From an uncultured Sphingomonas sp. (lineage in GTDB: Bacteria > Pseudomonadota > Alphaproteobacteria > Sphingomonadales > Sphingomonadaceae): DNA of 64,000 nucleotides. Below, piece by piece: positions 1 to 8,163 of the stretch. The notes below the pieces were generated by a model. The model had not been told where the DNA came from. It was given only the letters and a program-made list of their open reading frames with translations, and searched no databases. The stretch spans positions 62,001-126,000 of the forward strand of contig NZ_CAJYHX010000029.1 of assembly GCF_913774285.1 (NCBI RefSeq). Reading direction: 5' to 3'. A program made the translations under genes and the position numbers. Every line of letters begins with the position of its first letter. The stretch's first letter is position 1.

Positions 1-1559
1 GCGTCGTAGGTGGCGGGAACAGCTGGCCTGTCGATAATCGTCTGCAGGCGCATCGCGTCCTTCTCGCCGGTGACGGCGTCGGGCTTCACCTCCGCCAGAT
101 CGTGGGCAAGAAAGCCATCGCTGCGGTGTCCCGTCGAGCGCCAGCGATAGTCGTAAGGCTTCAGGCGGCGCAGTTGGCCGATCGGATCGGCGATCGGCCG
201 CCAATCCTCCTTAAGACGGTAGTCGGAGGCGGTGTTGTAGCTGGTGGCGGTCTCGCTGCAGGTGATCGAGCCGACCTGATTGTAACTATTGTTGAACTGC
301 CGAACGAACTGGTGCGCGGTATAATTCTGCACGTCCATCGCGGTGTAGCAGGTACCTCCTGGGGTAGCAGCAATGACGCGCATATTGCCCGAGCCGATCA
401 CGTCCGCCACCGTACCCACGTTGCGCTGCCCGCCGACGCTGACATAGCCGGAGGGCGTGATCGTCAGGCGCTCGTTGAGGCTGCTATCGCTGAACAGCGC
501 CAACCGGTTCAGGGTGGGCGAAAAGACGCGGCCGCCACCAGCGGCGCGGAAAAACAGGCTGGAAAGCATCACGACATCGCCGGAGAAGGTCGCACCCGCG
601 ACCTTGGCGAAGGCGTCTGCCTGCTCCCCGTCGAGCAGATCGGCGTCGAGGCCCGAGCCAGAACCATCGTTACCCGCATGCCATAGCGGATTGGCGCCCG
701 ATCCGGCGCCGCCTACCTTCCAGACATTGTCGACGTCGATGCCCAGCAATGCGGTGAACGCGCCAGGGCGGTGGAATGCCGCGAAGGCGCCGCCGGTGCC
801 GTTGCCGCGGATCTCGATCTCGCCCGAGGTCGAGACCGGCGCGGCGGCGAGGACATTGTTGCCGGTGGCGCCGGCCGCGAACACCTGGCGGCCCGTCGAC
901 GTGTCGCCCGCGCGGTTAAGCGGCGTGTAGCCCAGCCGCGCCTTGATGTTGGTGTAGTAGCTGCCCTCCTGACCGTCGAGCAGATCGGAGTCGAGCCCTG
1001 AGCCTGCGCCGTCCATCGACGCCAGCCAGCCCATGATCGCGGCCTTGGCGCCCTGCGGGGTGAGCGCGCGCAGCGCGTCGATACCGGCCTGCGCCTCGGC
1101 GATCGTCGCCAGCTCGACCACGCCTTCGCGCTCGGTGGTGGCCGGCGGATTGAGGAAGTTGGTGTCGCCGAAGGTGAGGCTGGTCGCCGTGATATCGGCA
1201 AAGCGCAGATCGAGGGCGAGCAGCAGCAGGGCCTGCGACGATTTCTCGACCAGTACGTCGGTCTGGCCATAGGCGGCGAACAGCGTGCCGTCCGCCAGGT
1301 AGAGCGCGACCGAGCGCACCGCATAGGCGGCGTTGCTTTCGTCACGCACGGTGACGTGAATCGTGTCGGGAGCAACCGCATCGCCAGAGATCGTGGTGAT
1401 CCGCTTGATCTCGCCGGGGAGCGCAGCGGTGGCAGGGGTCGCCGCAAGCGTCGTCGCGGAGACGCCGACCGAGGCAATACGGACGGCGTTGGTGCCGTCC
1501 TTGGCGGCGTTGACGATCGCGGCGCGGCCCGCATTGGTGACGGTGAGCGAGAATGGCAT
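1..1559 (-). CDS. Phage tail fibre with C-terminal S74-type chaperone domain (partial)
   Basis: The minus-strand frame opens at an ATG at 1559 and stays open to the left edge, so the C-terminus is missing. The N-terminal part (MPFSLTVTNAGRAAIVNAAK) is of the kind that anchors P2-type fibres. Two DLLDG motifs, of the GLDSDLLDG/GLDADLLDG type, are typical of phage fibre shafts. Near the left edge comes SDYRLKEDW followed by LKPYDYRW and GFLAHDLAEV, the signature of an intramolecular chaperone of the peptidase S74 (endosialidase) family; the conserved Ser and Lys of the self-cleavage dyad are both present. It lies just after tail protein I, as the fibre gene H does in P2. By family, the chaperone trimerises the fibre and then cuts itself off. 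Which receptor it binds cannot be read from the sequence. Confidence 0.85.
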   Translation of the reverse strand, partial: MPFSLTVTNAGRAAIVNAAKDGTNAVRIASVGVSATTLAATPATAALPGEIKRITTISGDAVAPDTIHVTVRDESNAAYAVRSVALYLADGTLFAAYGQTDVLVEKSSQALLLLALDLRFADITATSLTFGDTNFLNPPATTEREGVVELATIAEAQAGIDALRALTPQGAKAAIMGWLASMDGAGSGLDSDLLDGQEGSYYTNIKARLGYTPLNRAGDTSTGRQVFAAGATGNNVLAAAPVSTSGEIEIRGNGTGGAFAAFHRPGAFTALLGIDVDNVWKVGGAGSGANPLWHAGNDGSGSGLDADLLDGEQADAFAKVAGATFSGDVVMLSSLFFRAAGGGRVFSPTLNRLALFSDSSLNERLTITPSGYVSVGGQRNVGTVADVIGSGNMRVIAATPGGTCYTAMDVQNYTAHQFVRQFNNSYNQVGSITCSETATSYNTASDYRLKEDWRPIADPIGQLRRLKPYDYRWRSTGHRSDGFLAHDLAEVKPDAVTGEKDAMRLQTIIDRPAVPATYD

Positions 1560-1573
1560 CGGCGGGGCTCCGG

Positions 1574-2116
1574 TCAGGCGGCGAACGCGAGGCGGGTGAA
1601 GATGGCGGGGCGTGCGACGGCAACCAGGCCGGTAGCGCCGGTGAAGCGCAGCCCCTGCGAAAAGGAGAAGTGCGAGCGCACCGGCTTGGTGCGGCGCACC
1701 TCGTTGATTACGGCATCAGCAAAGGCGGCAGTGGCGGGCGCGCCGTCGCCGCCGCTCAGCTCGACCGCCAGCGTGAAGGTATGGGGCGGCCCGGGCGGGT
1801 CGAGCTGCCACCATTCGCGCAGCGCCACGGCACCGCCGAACGACTCCACGACGGCGCGCACCGACGATGCGGTGCCCTTGTGGCGCTGGATCTCGATGGC
1901 GCGGCGGACGCGAGTGCGCTTCACCGCCTCGGGCCAGTCGCTCGACCAGGCGTCGATGGACACCGCCCAGGCAAGAAAGGGGAGGAGCGGCAGCGGGCAG
2001 GTGTCGGGATTGATCAGGTCGCGCAGCGGCACGGGAAGGTCGCCCACGCGCGCCGTCGCGGCCTCGATCGCGCGCTCAAGCGCGGTGACGTTCGGGGGAA
2101 GGAGGCTGCGGATCAT
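1574..2116 (-). CDS. Phage tail protein I (baseplate, P2 gpI-like)
   Basis: A 180-residue protein matching the P2 gpI family in length and layout: a short N-terminal helix (LLPPNVTALERAIEAA), the conserved LPFLAWAVSIDAW and DWPEAVKR segments, then a region reading RHKGTASSVRAVVESFGG. In P2 this protein is part of the baseplate wedge next to gpJ. The start overlaps the end of the J gene by 4 bp (ATGA), so the two are probably translationally coupled. The fibre gene begins 15 bp downstream. Confidence 0.88.
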   Translation of the reverse strand: MIRSLLPPNVTALERAIEAATARVGDLPVPLRDLINPDTCPLPLLPFLAWAVSIDAWSSDWPEAVKRTRVRRAIEIQRHKGTASSVRAVVESFGGAVALREWWQLDPPGPPHTFTLAVELSGGDGAPATAAFADAVINEVRRTKPVRSHFSFSQGLRFTGATGLVAVARPAIFTRLAFAA

Positions 2117-3024
2117 TCGCCGATCCCTCCATAGGTGACCGTGATGGCGGTGCAGAAGGCCGCTTGTGTGCGATCCACCACGATATCGGCCGCTGGCGAA
2201 ACGAGGGCGACATTCTGGACGCCCTCCGCATGCAGGGCGGCGAAGATGCCGGAGCGCGTCACGTCGAGCCCCAGGCGGTGCTGGCGATCTCGATATTCCT
2301 CGACGCGGCGCTGCGCCTCGGCGAGCACGATCGAGCCATCGGGGCCGCTGTACGTCGTGAGGGTCGCGGTGATCTGGTAGGGGATGATCTTCGCGGACTG
2401 CACGGTCACGGCGTCGGTGAGGGGGCGCACTGTCTCCGACGAGACGTGCGCGGCGATCTTGGCGAGCAGCTCGGGTGAGGCGGTGCCATCGCCCAGGCGC
2501 GACAGGATGGTGACCAGCACTTCCCCCGGCGCCGGGCTGGTGGCGCTGGCATCGAGCACGTCACCGTCCGCCGAGCGCGCGTGGTAGATATAGGCGCCCT
2601 CCGGACCGGCGACCGAGAAGCCCTCGGGTGCTAGCACCAGGCGCGCCCGAAGCGAGGTGTCATCCTCGTAGGTGGGCGGCACATTGTTGGCGGGATCGCC
2701 GGGGTCGAGCTCGAGCCTGGTAACGTTCATCAGCGCGGCCAGGTGGTCGAGGTCCGAGCCGGTGGCGAATGCCGGCATGACCGCCTTCGCAGCGTCGTTG
2801 ATCACGCCGCGAAGCAACATCTCGCGATAGGCGCTGATCTGCAAGATCGCGACCGCCGGATCGGACTCGACGGTCGCATCGAAATCCGGCTTCAGTTCCA
2901 GCAGCGCGGCAAGGATCTCGCCATAGATTTGCTCGAAACTGAGCTGCTCGATCACCTTCGGCGCCGGCAGGCGCGAGAGATCGACTGCGGTGAAGGTGAC
3001 GGAGCTATCGGCCATGCCGCCCAT
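2113..3024 (-). CDS. Baseplate assembly protein J (P2 gpJ-like)
   Basis: A 303-residue baseplate wedge protein. The N-terminus has SFEQIYGEILAALLELKPDF, the centre ATGSDLDHLAALMNVTRL and the AEGFSVAGPEGAYIYHARSA-like region typical of the baseplate J family, and the C-terminus reads LDVTRSGIFAALHAEGVQNV. An alternative ATG lies three codons in (3015); no clear ribosome-binding site decides between them. In P2 the genes V and W sit immediately before J. Here nothing codes for them in the gap to the S gene, which holds only a 35-bp repeat with a palindrome. Confidence 0.9.
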   Translation of the reverse strand: MGGMADSSVTFTAVDLSRLPAPKVIEQLSFEQIYGEILAALLELKPDFDATVESDPAVAILQISAYREMLLRGVINDAAKAVMPAFATGSDLDHLAALMNVTRLELDPGDPANNVPPTYEDDTSLRARLVLAPEGFSVAGPEGAYIYHARSADGDVLDASATSPAPGEVLVTILSRLGDGTASPELLAKIAAHVSSETVRPLTDAVTVQSAKIIPYQITATLTTYSGPDGSIVLAEAQRRVEEYRDRQHRLGLDVTRSGIFAALHAEGVQNVALVSPAADIVVDRTQAAFCTAITVTYGGIGE

Positions 3025-3050
3025 GTCGCGGCGGCGTGGCTGTTGAGGCT

Positions 3051-3085
3051 AGCGAGGCGCCTTGTGAAAGGCGGGTTTCACAAGG
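3051..3085 (-). promoter_or_regulatory. Late-operon regulatory repeat, copy 1 (before J)
   Basis: A perfect 10-bp inverted repeat (CCTTGTGAAA, 6-bp loop, TTTCACAAGG) spans 3060-3085, followed on the minus strand by CGCCTCGCT. The same 35-bp unit occurs at 12420-12454 in the same orientation to the O gene, with 31 of 35 positions identical by eye. It lies between the S stop and the J start, the place of the P2 late promoter PV. In P2 the activator Ogr binds a dyad of the form TGT-N12-ACA upstream of late promoters; here the spacing is TGT-N14-ACA. An activator or repressor site is an inference. Confidence 0.6.
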
Positions 3086-3748
3086 TCAGGTTTTGAGATG
3101 GCGCAGAAGCACGTCGAGCATAGCCCCAGCTTCTGCATCCGAGACGCCTAGCAGCGCACGGCGCGCGTAGCGCACGGGCTTCGCCTTGGCCGCTGGGCGA
3201 TCCATCAACCCGTCCTGCGATACGCTGGCGATCTCAGACACGCGCCCCGCGAAGCCGATCCAGGCCTCGCGATCGGTGGCGCCAGCGCGCAGGTTGCGTC
3301 CGTTGCGGAGCTTGCGGAACATGGCAGCGCGGCGGATGCTGCCCTTGCGCCGGTATTTGCCCGCGCCCTTGTTCTGTTCCTCGGGCTCCAGCGGCAGCCA
3401 GCGGTCGACCTTGTCCCAGAAGAAGCTGCGCACGTCGCCGGCCTCTACGTCGTAGCCGGTGAGCAGATTCCCCTCGTGCGCCCAGCTTTTCATGAGCACC
3501 AGGCGCGGCTCGGCCGCCCCCTTGGGGTAGAGGAACTTCACCGCATAATTGCCGGGGCGCGGCGCGGGCTTGGCCTTGCGGGGCGTGTAGGCGCTGCCGT
3601 CGGGGTTCTGCTGGCGGCCGATGCGGGCGGATTGCGAGCGCTGCAGATCCGTCGCCATGGCGCGCAGGATGCGGCGGCGCTCCGGCGGCGCGGTGGCGTG
3701 CAGCAGTGCGCCCGCGATCCGCTCCAGCTCGGCCAGGTCGCCGCTCAT
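3086..3748 (-). CDS. Phage virion morphogenesis protein (tail completion, P2 gpS-like)
   Basis: A 220-residue protein starting MSGDLAELERIAGALLHA; the frame is open further upstream, but this ATG sits in a 4-bp ATGA overlap with the end of the R gene and gives the normal family start. Conserved features are QSARIGRQQNPDGSAYTPRK near residue 50 and the C-terminal PVRYARRALLGVSDAEAGAM, both typical of the P2 gpS family. With gpR it finishes the tail so that it can join the head. It is longer than P2 gpS because of a central insertion around residues 80-140. Confidence 0.87.
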   Translation of the reverse strand: MSGDLAELERIAGALLHATAPPERRRILRAMATDLQRSQSARIGRQQNPDGSAYTPRKAKPAPRPGNYAVKFLYPKGAAEPRLVLMKSWAHEGNLLTGYDVEAGDVRSFFWDKVDRWLPLEPEEQNKGAGKYRRKGSIRRAAMFRKLRNGRNLRAGATDREAWIGFAGRVSEIASVSQDGLMDRPAAKAKPVRYARRALLGVSDAEAGAMLDVLLRHLKT

Positions 3749-4146
3749 TCGCAGAGCCGCGGTTTGGGCAGGTGCACGGCGTTGAAGCCGCCTTGCGCCA
3801 GTGCTTCCACCGACACCGCCTCGGTCAGTTCGATCCATAGCGACACGTCGGCCGCGTCGGCGTCGAGGAGTTCGGACTCGAAGCGGAAGGGCTCTTGCTG
3901 GCCCGCTTCGAGCAGCTCGGGCTGCGCTTCCGCGATCCAGGCGAGGATCGGCACCATCAGCCCGTCGATCGAGCCGGCATAGTCCTGCACGACGATGTTG
4001 AGCGTGTAGCGATACTCGAAGGACAGCCCGCCGGGCCGCGCGGCGACGCGGCCCTTGTCGACGAACAGGCTGAGCTTCGACGGGTCGGCGCCGAGCTGGG
4101 GCACATGGGCCAGCAGTACGCGGCGCAGGGTATCCGGCTTATTCAT
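3745..4146 (-). CDS. Phage tail completion protein R (P2 gpR-like)
   Basis: A 133-residue protein with the gpR pattern: N-terminal LRRVLLAHVPQLGADPSKLS, central FEYRYTLNIVVQDYAGSID and the WIAEAQPELL motif, ending in a region that compares ligands across a beta sheet (FRFESELLDADAADVSLWIELTE region). It precedes S with a 4-bp overlap, as in P2. The gene directly upstream is not a lysis gene as in P2 but the 909-residue SGNH protein, 14 bp away. Confidence 0.87.
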   Translation of the reverse strand: MNKPDTLRRVLLAHVPQLGADPSKLSLFVDKGRVAARPGGLSFEYRYTLNIVVQDYAGSIDGLMVPILAWIAEAQPELLEAGQQEPFRFESELLDADAADVSLWIELTEAVSVEALAQGGFNAVHLPKPRLCE

Positions 4147-4160
4147 CCAGCACCTTCTCC

Positions 4161-6890
4161 CTAGCTCGACACGCGCGCCAATCCGACGCGGCTCACATCG
4201 ACCACGGCGAGGGCAGGCTGGTCGAACCCGCTTGCGTTCAGGAGATCGACGTTCACCTGGATGATGGCGCCCTTCGTGGTCAGGAAGCCAGGCCCGCCGT
4301 TCGCGGTGTCCATGTTCGGGTCGGCCAGGTCGATCATCTGCCCCATGAGCGGGTTGCTCGCACCGCCGGCATCGAAGCCGTAGGCGTTCAGGTGGTAGCC
4401 GATCGCGTCACTGCCGCTGCCGCCCTGCGATCTGCTGTTCACGATGGTCGACTGCGACTTGGCGTTGATCGTGCTGCCGTCTCGCGCGAAGCCCTGGATC
4501 GACGCGCCGTTGCAGAGCTTGCTTCCCGTGCGGAGCACCACGCGGCCGACCGGCCGCAACTTGTCCGTGAGCGAGAGCTCGGAGCCGCTGCCCGCAATAG
4601 CGGTCTGAAACATCTGCACGCCGAACGCGGTGGTGGTCATCATCGGCGTGCCCGAGGGTTTGGCCACGCCCGCGCTGACCTGATAGGTGGCGCCCGCCGT
4701 GTTCGCCGTGCCGCTGAGCAGCGCCTGGACGAAGTAGGAGCTGGACCCTGCGTAGAGCGTGGACCCGATCACGATGGTGCCGGGCCCCTTGCTGGTGTCC
4801 ATCGCCTCGATCGTCAGCGTGGTGCCCGAGATGGATCCGGTGAAGGTGGCAGAGCGCAGGGTGCCCGAGAGCGTGATCGTGGTCATCGGGTAGCCGTCCG
4901 GATCGGTACCCGTCTTGTCGAGGGTCGTGATGATATCGGCGCCGAGCGCCGCACTGGTGCCGCCGATCGCCCATCCTTCGGGGACGTTGGCCGCGGACGG
5001 GAGATTGGTGAAGCCCGGGGTGATGACCTGACCGTTTGCACCCGGCTTGAGGAGCGGGTTGGTGTGCACGAAGCCCGGGTGAACGCCGATCGTGTCCTGC
5101 GCGATCGTCGCACCGTTGCTGACCGGGAGAGAGATCTGCGACGGCAGGCCCGTGTAGGTGGAGCCGAAGGCCGCCGACAGACGCGCATGGACCGCCTTGG
5201 CCACCTGCTGCGCGCCCCAGGGCGTGAAGTGCCTGTCGTCTCGGTAGAAGCCCTGTTTGTTCAGGTATGGGGTGGGGCCCGAAGCAGGGTCGGTGATCAA
5301 GGCGTTGATATCAACCACGACGACGTTGGGCGTCGCATTGGCGTTGCCGGAGGCATAGTCGAAGGTCTTCTGCCACGCGGCGAAGTCCATCACCGACTGC
5401 CCCGAGCCGCCGACCACCGCGCCGGCCTGGTTCACGCCGAAGGGCGGCTCGTTGAGAATGACGATGAGCTTGTTCGGCGCATTGGTCCGCCAATAGTCGA
5501 TATAGGCCTTGAATCGCGTGCGCGCGCCGGTGTCGAGGTCGCTATCCGCGCCCCCGTGCATGACCATGATGATGCCCGCCGGGTGCGCGGCGGCATAGTC
5601 CAGACCCTTGTTCGTGGAGTCGGTGCCGCGATACCATGTCGGCGGGGTGCTGGCGGTTGCTGCCGGCGTCTGGTTCTGGAGGGTAAACGTCGCGGGGCGG
5701 CGGGGGATTTCCTTGCCGCTGACCGTGTTCGACGCCGAGATGCCGAAGTTGGGGTAACGGCCCAGGCGCAGCCGGTGGTTGGTCTCCTGCGGGATCAGCG
5801 ACGGCCAACCCAGCATCGACTGGGTCGCCGCATACCCGCCGCTCCCGAGCGCGCCGCCGAGGCCGTTCTCGACGCGGCTATCGCCGTAGGCGATGAAATC
5901 CCAGTTCGGCGGCGCAGTCAGACCTGCGCCTGCGCCCGCTGTGATCGTGAGCGCGAAGGTCGCGCCGGTTGCCCCGGCGGCAGAAACCGCGATGTCGACC
6001 TTGCCCGCGCTGATCGCGGCGTTGCCGAGCACCACAACCCAGCCCGTGCCGGCGCTGCCGGCGATCAGGAAGCGGCCGTCGTTCGGGGTGAGTGTCGGCG
6101 TGACGCCGGAAGGCACGTTGCCGATCGCCGCGAGCTGATAGCCTGCTGCGGCGTTGGCGGGGATGGATGCGCTGCTCGGGGTGAGGCTGAGCGTCGGCAG
6201 ATCGTCATTGCTGATCGTGCCGGTGCTGGTGACGGTATTCAGGCCCGAGGCGGTGACCGCGAGGGTGAAGGCTTCGTCGGGCTCGACGGCCGTGTCGCCG
6301 CTCACCTGCACGGTGATCGTCTTGGTGGTTTCGCCGGCCGCGAAGGTGCCGCTGCCGCTGGGCAGGGTGCCGCCAAAGTCCGCGGCGTTCGCCGGGTTGC
6401 TCCCGGTGCCCGTCACCACCCAGGTGAACGGATAGGCGGCAGTCGAGCCGTCCCGGTTGAGCGTGAGCGTCCAGGTGAAAGCCGTGGTGCCGGAATTGCC
6501 CTCGGCCTTCGTCACAGCGCTCGACAGGCTGAGCGTTGGCTGCGGCGTCGGGGTGGGCGTCGGCGCTGGGGTCGGGGTCGGTTTCGGGGTGCTCGGGACA
6601 GCCGGGTTGAGCAGGGCGGTTAGGCCCGTTGCCGACGTGCCGGTGAGGTACACCTTTCGGAAGCGGATCGCGATCGTCTGCCCGCTGGCGATGGCGATCG
6701 TGCGATCATTGCCGGCGGCGGTCTTCAGCTTCACCGCGCCGGCATTGCCGCCGCAGGCGAGGCCCACGGCCTCCTGGGCCAGGTCGGAATTGTCGTTCGC
6801 GACGATCGGCACGGCGTCGGTCGCGGGGGCGAGAGCCTGCAGTGCGGTGAGCATCTGTGCCTGCAGTTCGGCGGTGGCGGCTTTGGCCAT
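4161..6890 (-). CDS. Large phage surface protein with Calx-beta and SGNH hydrolase domains
   Basis: A 909-residue modular protein. Residues 1-95 resemble the N-terminal part of phage spike-base proteins (VPIVANDNSDLAQEAVG; IASGQTIAIRFRKVYLTGTS). Residues 100-118 are a Pro-Thr linker. Residues 119-232 form a Calx-beta repeat (TLSLSSAVTKAEGNSGTT, ending GTISNDD). A second beta repeat follows to about 320. Then comes an SGNH/GDSL esterase domain with IAYGDSRVENG (catalytic Ser) and, some 250 residues later, DDRHFTPWGAQQ (catalytic Asp and His). The last 300 residues match nothing I recognise. It lies between the spanins and tail completion gene R, where P2 has no such gene, so it is probably an inserted cargo gene. 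A role in removing acyl groups from a cell-surface polysaccharide during adsorption, or in coating the host, is inferred. Confidence 0.75.
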   Translation of the reverse strand: MAKAATAELQAQMLTALQALAPATDAVPIVANDNSDLAQEAVGLACGGNAGAVKLKTAAGNDRTIAIASGQTIAIRFRKVYLTGTSATGLTALLNPAVPSTPKPTPTPAPTPTPTPQPTLSLSSAVTKAEGNSGTTAFTWTLTLNRDGSTAAYPFTWVVTGTGSNPANAADFGGTLPSGSGTFAAGETTKTITVQVSGDTAVEPDEAFTLAVTASGLNTVTSTGTISNDDLPTLSLTPSSASIPANAAAGYQLAAIGNVPSGVTPTLTPNDGRFLIAGSAGTGWVVVLGNAAISAGKVDIAVSAAGATGATFALTITAGAGAGLTAPPNWDFIAYGDSRVENGLGGALGSGGYAATQSMLGWPSLIPQETNHRLRLGRYPNFGISASNTVSGKEIPRRPATFTLQNQTPAATASTPPTWYRGTDSTNKGLDYAAAHPAGIIMVMHGGADSDLDTGARTRFKAYIDYWRTNAPNKLIVILNEPPFGVNQAGAVVGGSGQSVMDFAAWQKTFDYASGNANATPNVVVVDINALITDPASGPTPYLNKQGFYRDDRHFTPWGAQQVAKAVHARLSAAFGSTYTGLPSQISLPVSNGATIAQDTIGVHPGFVHTNPLLKPGANGQVITPGFTNLPSAANVPEGWAIGGTSAALGADIITTLDKTGTDPDGYPMTTITLSGTLRSATFTGSISGTTLTIEAMDTSKGPGTIVIGSTLYAGSSSYFVQALLSGTANTAGATYQVSAGVAKPSGTPMMTTTAFGVQMFQTAIAGSGSELSLTDKLRPVGRVVLRTGSKLCNGASIQGFARDGSTINAKSQSTIVNSRSQGGSGSDAIGYHLNAYGFDAGGASNPLMGQMIDLADPNMDTANGGPGFLTTKGAIIQVNVDLLNASGFDQPALAVVDVSRVGLARVSS

Positions 6891-6891
6891 T

Positions 6892-7215
6892 TCAACGGGT
6901 CTCCGGTTCGGGCTTGCAGGTTCCAGGGGCGATCCATTCGATCAGGCGCCGGAAGCGGGCGCGCGCATCGCGATCGTGGAGCACCAGGCCACGCAGGGTT
7001 TCGCGCAGCGGGGCGGGGATGGTGGCGACCTGATCGGTCGGGAAGGCGGGCGGCGGCGCGGGGCAGACGAGAAGGTCGGCAGGCGGCTTGTCCTTCACCG
7101 GCAGCGCGACGACGTCCGCCGGGCGGTGCTCAATCGTGTGGCTGCAGCCCGCCAAGGCGGTTGAGAGCAGCAAACCAGCTGCCATCGACGCGGTCATCGT
7201 CGCGAACCTGGGCAT
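6892..7215 (-). CDS. Outer-membrane spanin lipoprotein (Rz1/LysC-like)
   Basis: A 107-residue protein with a lipoprotein signal (LLLSTALAGC, Cys about residue 24) and a Pro-rich mature part containing LVCPAPPPAFP. Its first 86 bp overlap the end of the preceding coiled-coil membrane protein in another reading frame, the usual layout of Rz/Rz1 spanin pairs. By family, the outer spanin binds the inner one and fuses the two membranes at the end of lysis. The mature part is longer than most Rz1 proteins. The gene ends 1 bp before the SGNH protein gene starts. Confidence 0.75.
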   Translation of the reverse strand: MPRFATMTASMAAGLLLSTALAGCSHTIEHRPADVVALPVKDKPPADLLVCPAPPPAFPTDQVATIPAPLRETLRGLVLHDRDARARFRRLIEWIAPGTCKPEPETR

Positions 7216-7648
7216 CGGCTTTCTCCATGGAGGTGAGGGCGGCGGCCCGGGTTTCGGACTCGGCCTGGGCGGTGGTGCGATCGCGGTTGGCCTTGGCCTG
7301 CTGCTCGGCGGCTGCGGCGGTGAGCACGCGCGCGGTGCTGGCGAGCGTCTTGGCGCGGAAGGCGGCGAGATCCTGCACCGCTTCGCTGCAGGCGCCGCCG
7401 CGCGGCAGCTTCACCTTGTGGCGCTTGCCAGCGGCATCCACGCGCTCGACCGTGGTGGCGTCGGGCGTCGCGCCGGCATAGGCGCAGGTGGCCTTTGCCC
7501 AGGCCGCCCAGGCGTCGCGATCGGCGTGGGTGCGGCGATCGTCGACATACAGGGCGGCGAGGGCGAGCCCGAGGGCGATCAGGACGAGCCAGCTATTGCC
7601 CGCCCAGGCGTGGAGCGCCTTGAAGGCGCCGACGATCAGCTTGATCAT
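7130..7648 (-). CDS. Inner-membrane spanin (Rz/LysB-like)
   Basis: A 172-residue protein with one N-terminal membrane segment (NSWLVLIALGLALAALYV, about residues 18-36) and a long hydrophilic region rich in Ala, Gln, Glu and Arg (VLTAAAAEQQAKANRDRTTA) able to form a coiled coil in the periplasm. The start at 7648 is the first ATG in the real protein and overlaps the endolysin stop by 4 bp. Its end overlaps the outer spanin gene in a different frame. A cysteine pair near residues 66-98 is unusual for Rz proteins. Confidence 0.75.
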   Translation of the reverse strand: MIKLIVGAFKALHAWAGNSWLVLIALGLALAALYVDDRRTHADRDAWAAWAKATCAYAGATPDATTVERVDAAGKRHKVKLPRGGACSEAVQDLAAFRAKTLASTARVLTAAAAEQQAKANRDRTTAQAESETRAAALTSMEKADAQVRDDDRVDGSWFAALNRLGGLQPHD

Positions 7649-8163
7649 GCGGTTCCCTTTTCCATCATGAGGGCGAGGCGCTCGGCGCGGGCGCCGACTT
7701 GGCGCGCCCAGAGCGACGCGCGCATGGCGGCGGCGGCGGCGGCGAAGTTGCCGCGCTCCATGTTCGCCAGCGTGTTGACGAACTGCAGAAGGCCCGCGCC
7801 CTTGATGTTCTTCACGGGATCGGGGCGACGCCCGATGCCCAGGTTGAAGCACATGTTGAGCAGCACGCGCTGGCGCACGTCGCAGAGCTTGCGCCACCAG
7901 GGCAGCTTGGCGTCGAGCTGGCGTTCGCACGCGTCGATGTCGTTTCCGAGCAGCGCGCGGGACTGCGGCCGCGTGACGCCCTCCTTGCAGACGCTGGCAA
8001 CGGTGATGCCGAGCGCCGCAGTTTCCGCCTTGGAGATGCCGACGTCGTCGAGGTTGCGGCCGACGCCGATCGTCCGCTTGTTCGCGGTGCAGCGGTAGAC
8101 CTTGAGCTTTTCGCCCTCGTCGTGGATCAGCTCGGCTTCGAGGGCGGCGCGATCGTAGCTCAT
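7645..8163 (-). CDS. Phage endolysin, T4-type lysozyme (GH24)
   Basis: A 172-residue muramidase. The N-terminal ELIHDEGEKLKVYRC carries the catalytic Glu, followed by the spaced TIGVGRNLDD motif, together the Glu-Asp-Thr centre of the T4 lysozyme family. The C-terminal part has RQRVLLNMCFNLG and FVNTLANMERGNF, both family hallmarks. There is no signal peptide, so release across the membrane needs the adjacent holin-like protein. The gene overlaps both neighbours by 4 bp inside the lysis block. Confidence 0.92.
   Translation of the reverse strand: MSYDRAALEAELIHDEGEKLKVYRCTANKRTIGVGRNLDDVGISKAETAALGITVASVCKEGVTRPQSRALLGNDIDACERQLDAKLPWWRKLCDVRQRVLLNMCFNLGIGRRPDPVKNIKGAGLLQFVNTLANMERGNFAAAAAAMRASLWARQVGARAERLALMMEKGTA

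Noticed and set aside
3060..3085. The palindrome as a CRP site or a simple terminator
   Set aside because: CRP sites have TGTGA-N6-TCACA; here the spacing is N10. The second copy lies between divergent genes, where a terminator makes no sense.
6540..6600. Short tandem repeat near 6.55 kb
   Set aside because: It encodes the Pro-Thr linker of the SGNH protein and is explained by that.
4392..6623. Open frame of 743 codons on the plus strand
   Set aside because: It is antisense to the 909-residue SGNH protein, rich in Arg, Gly, Ala and Val with no recognisable motif. Long antisense frames are common in GC-rich DNA.
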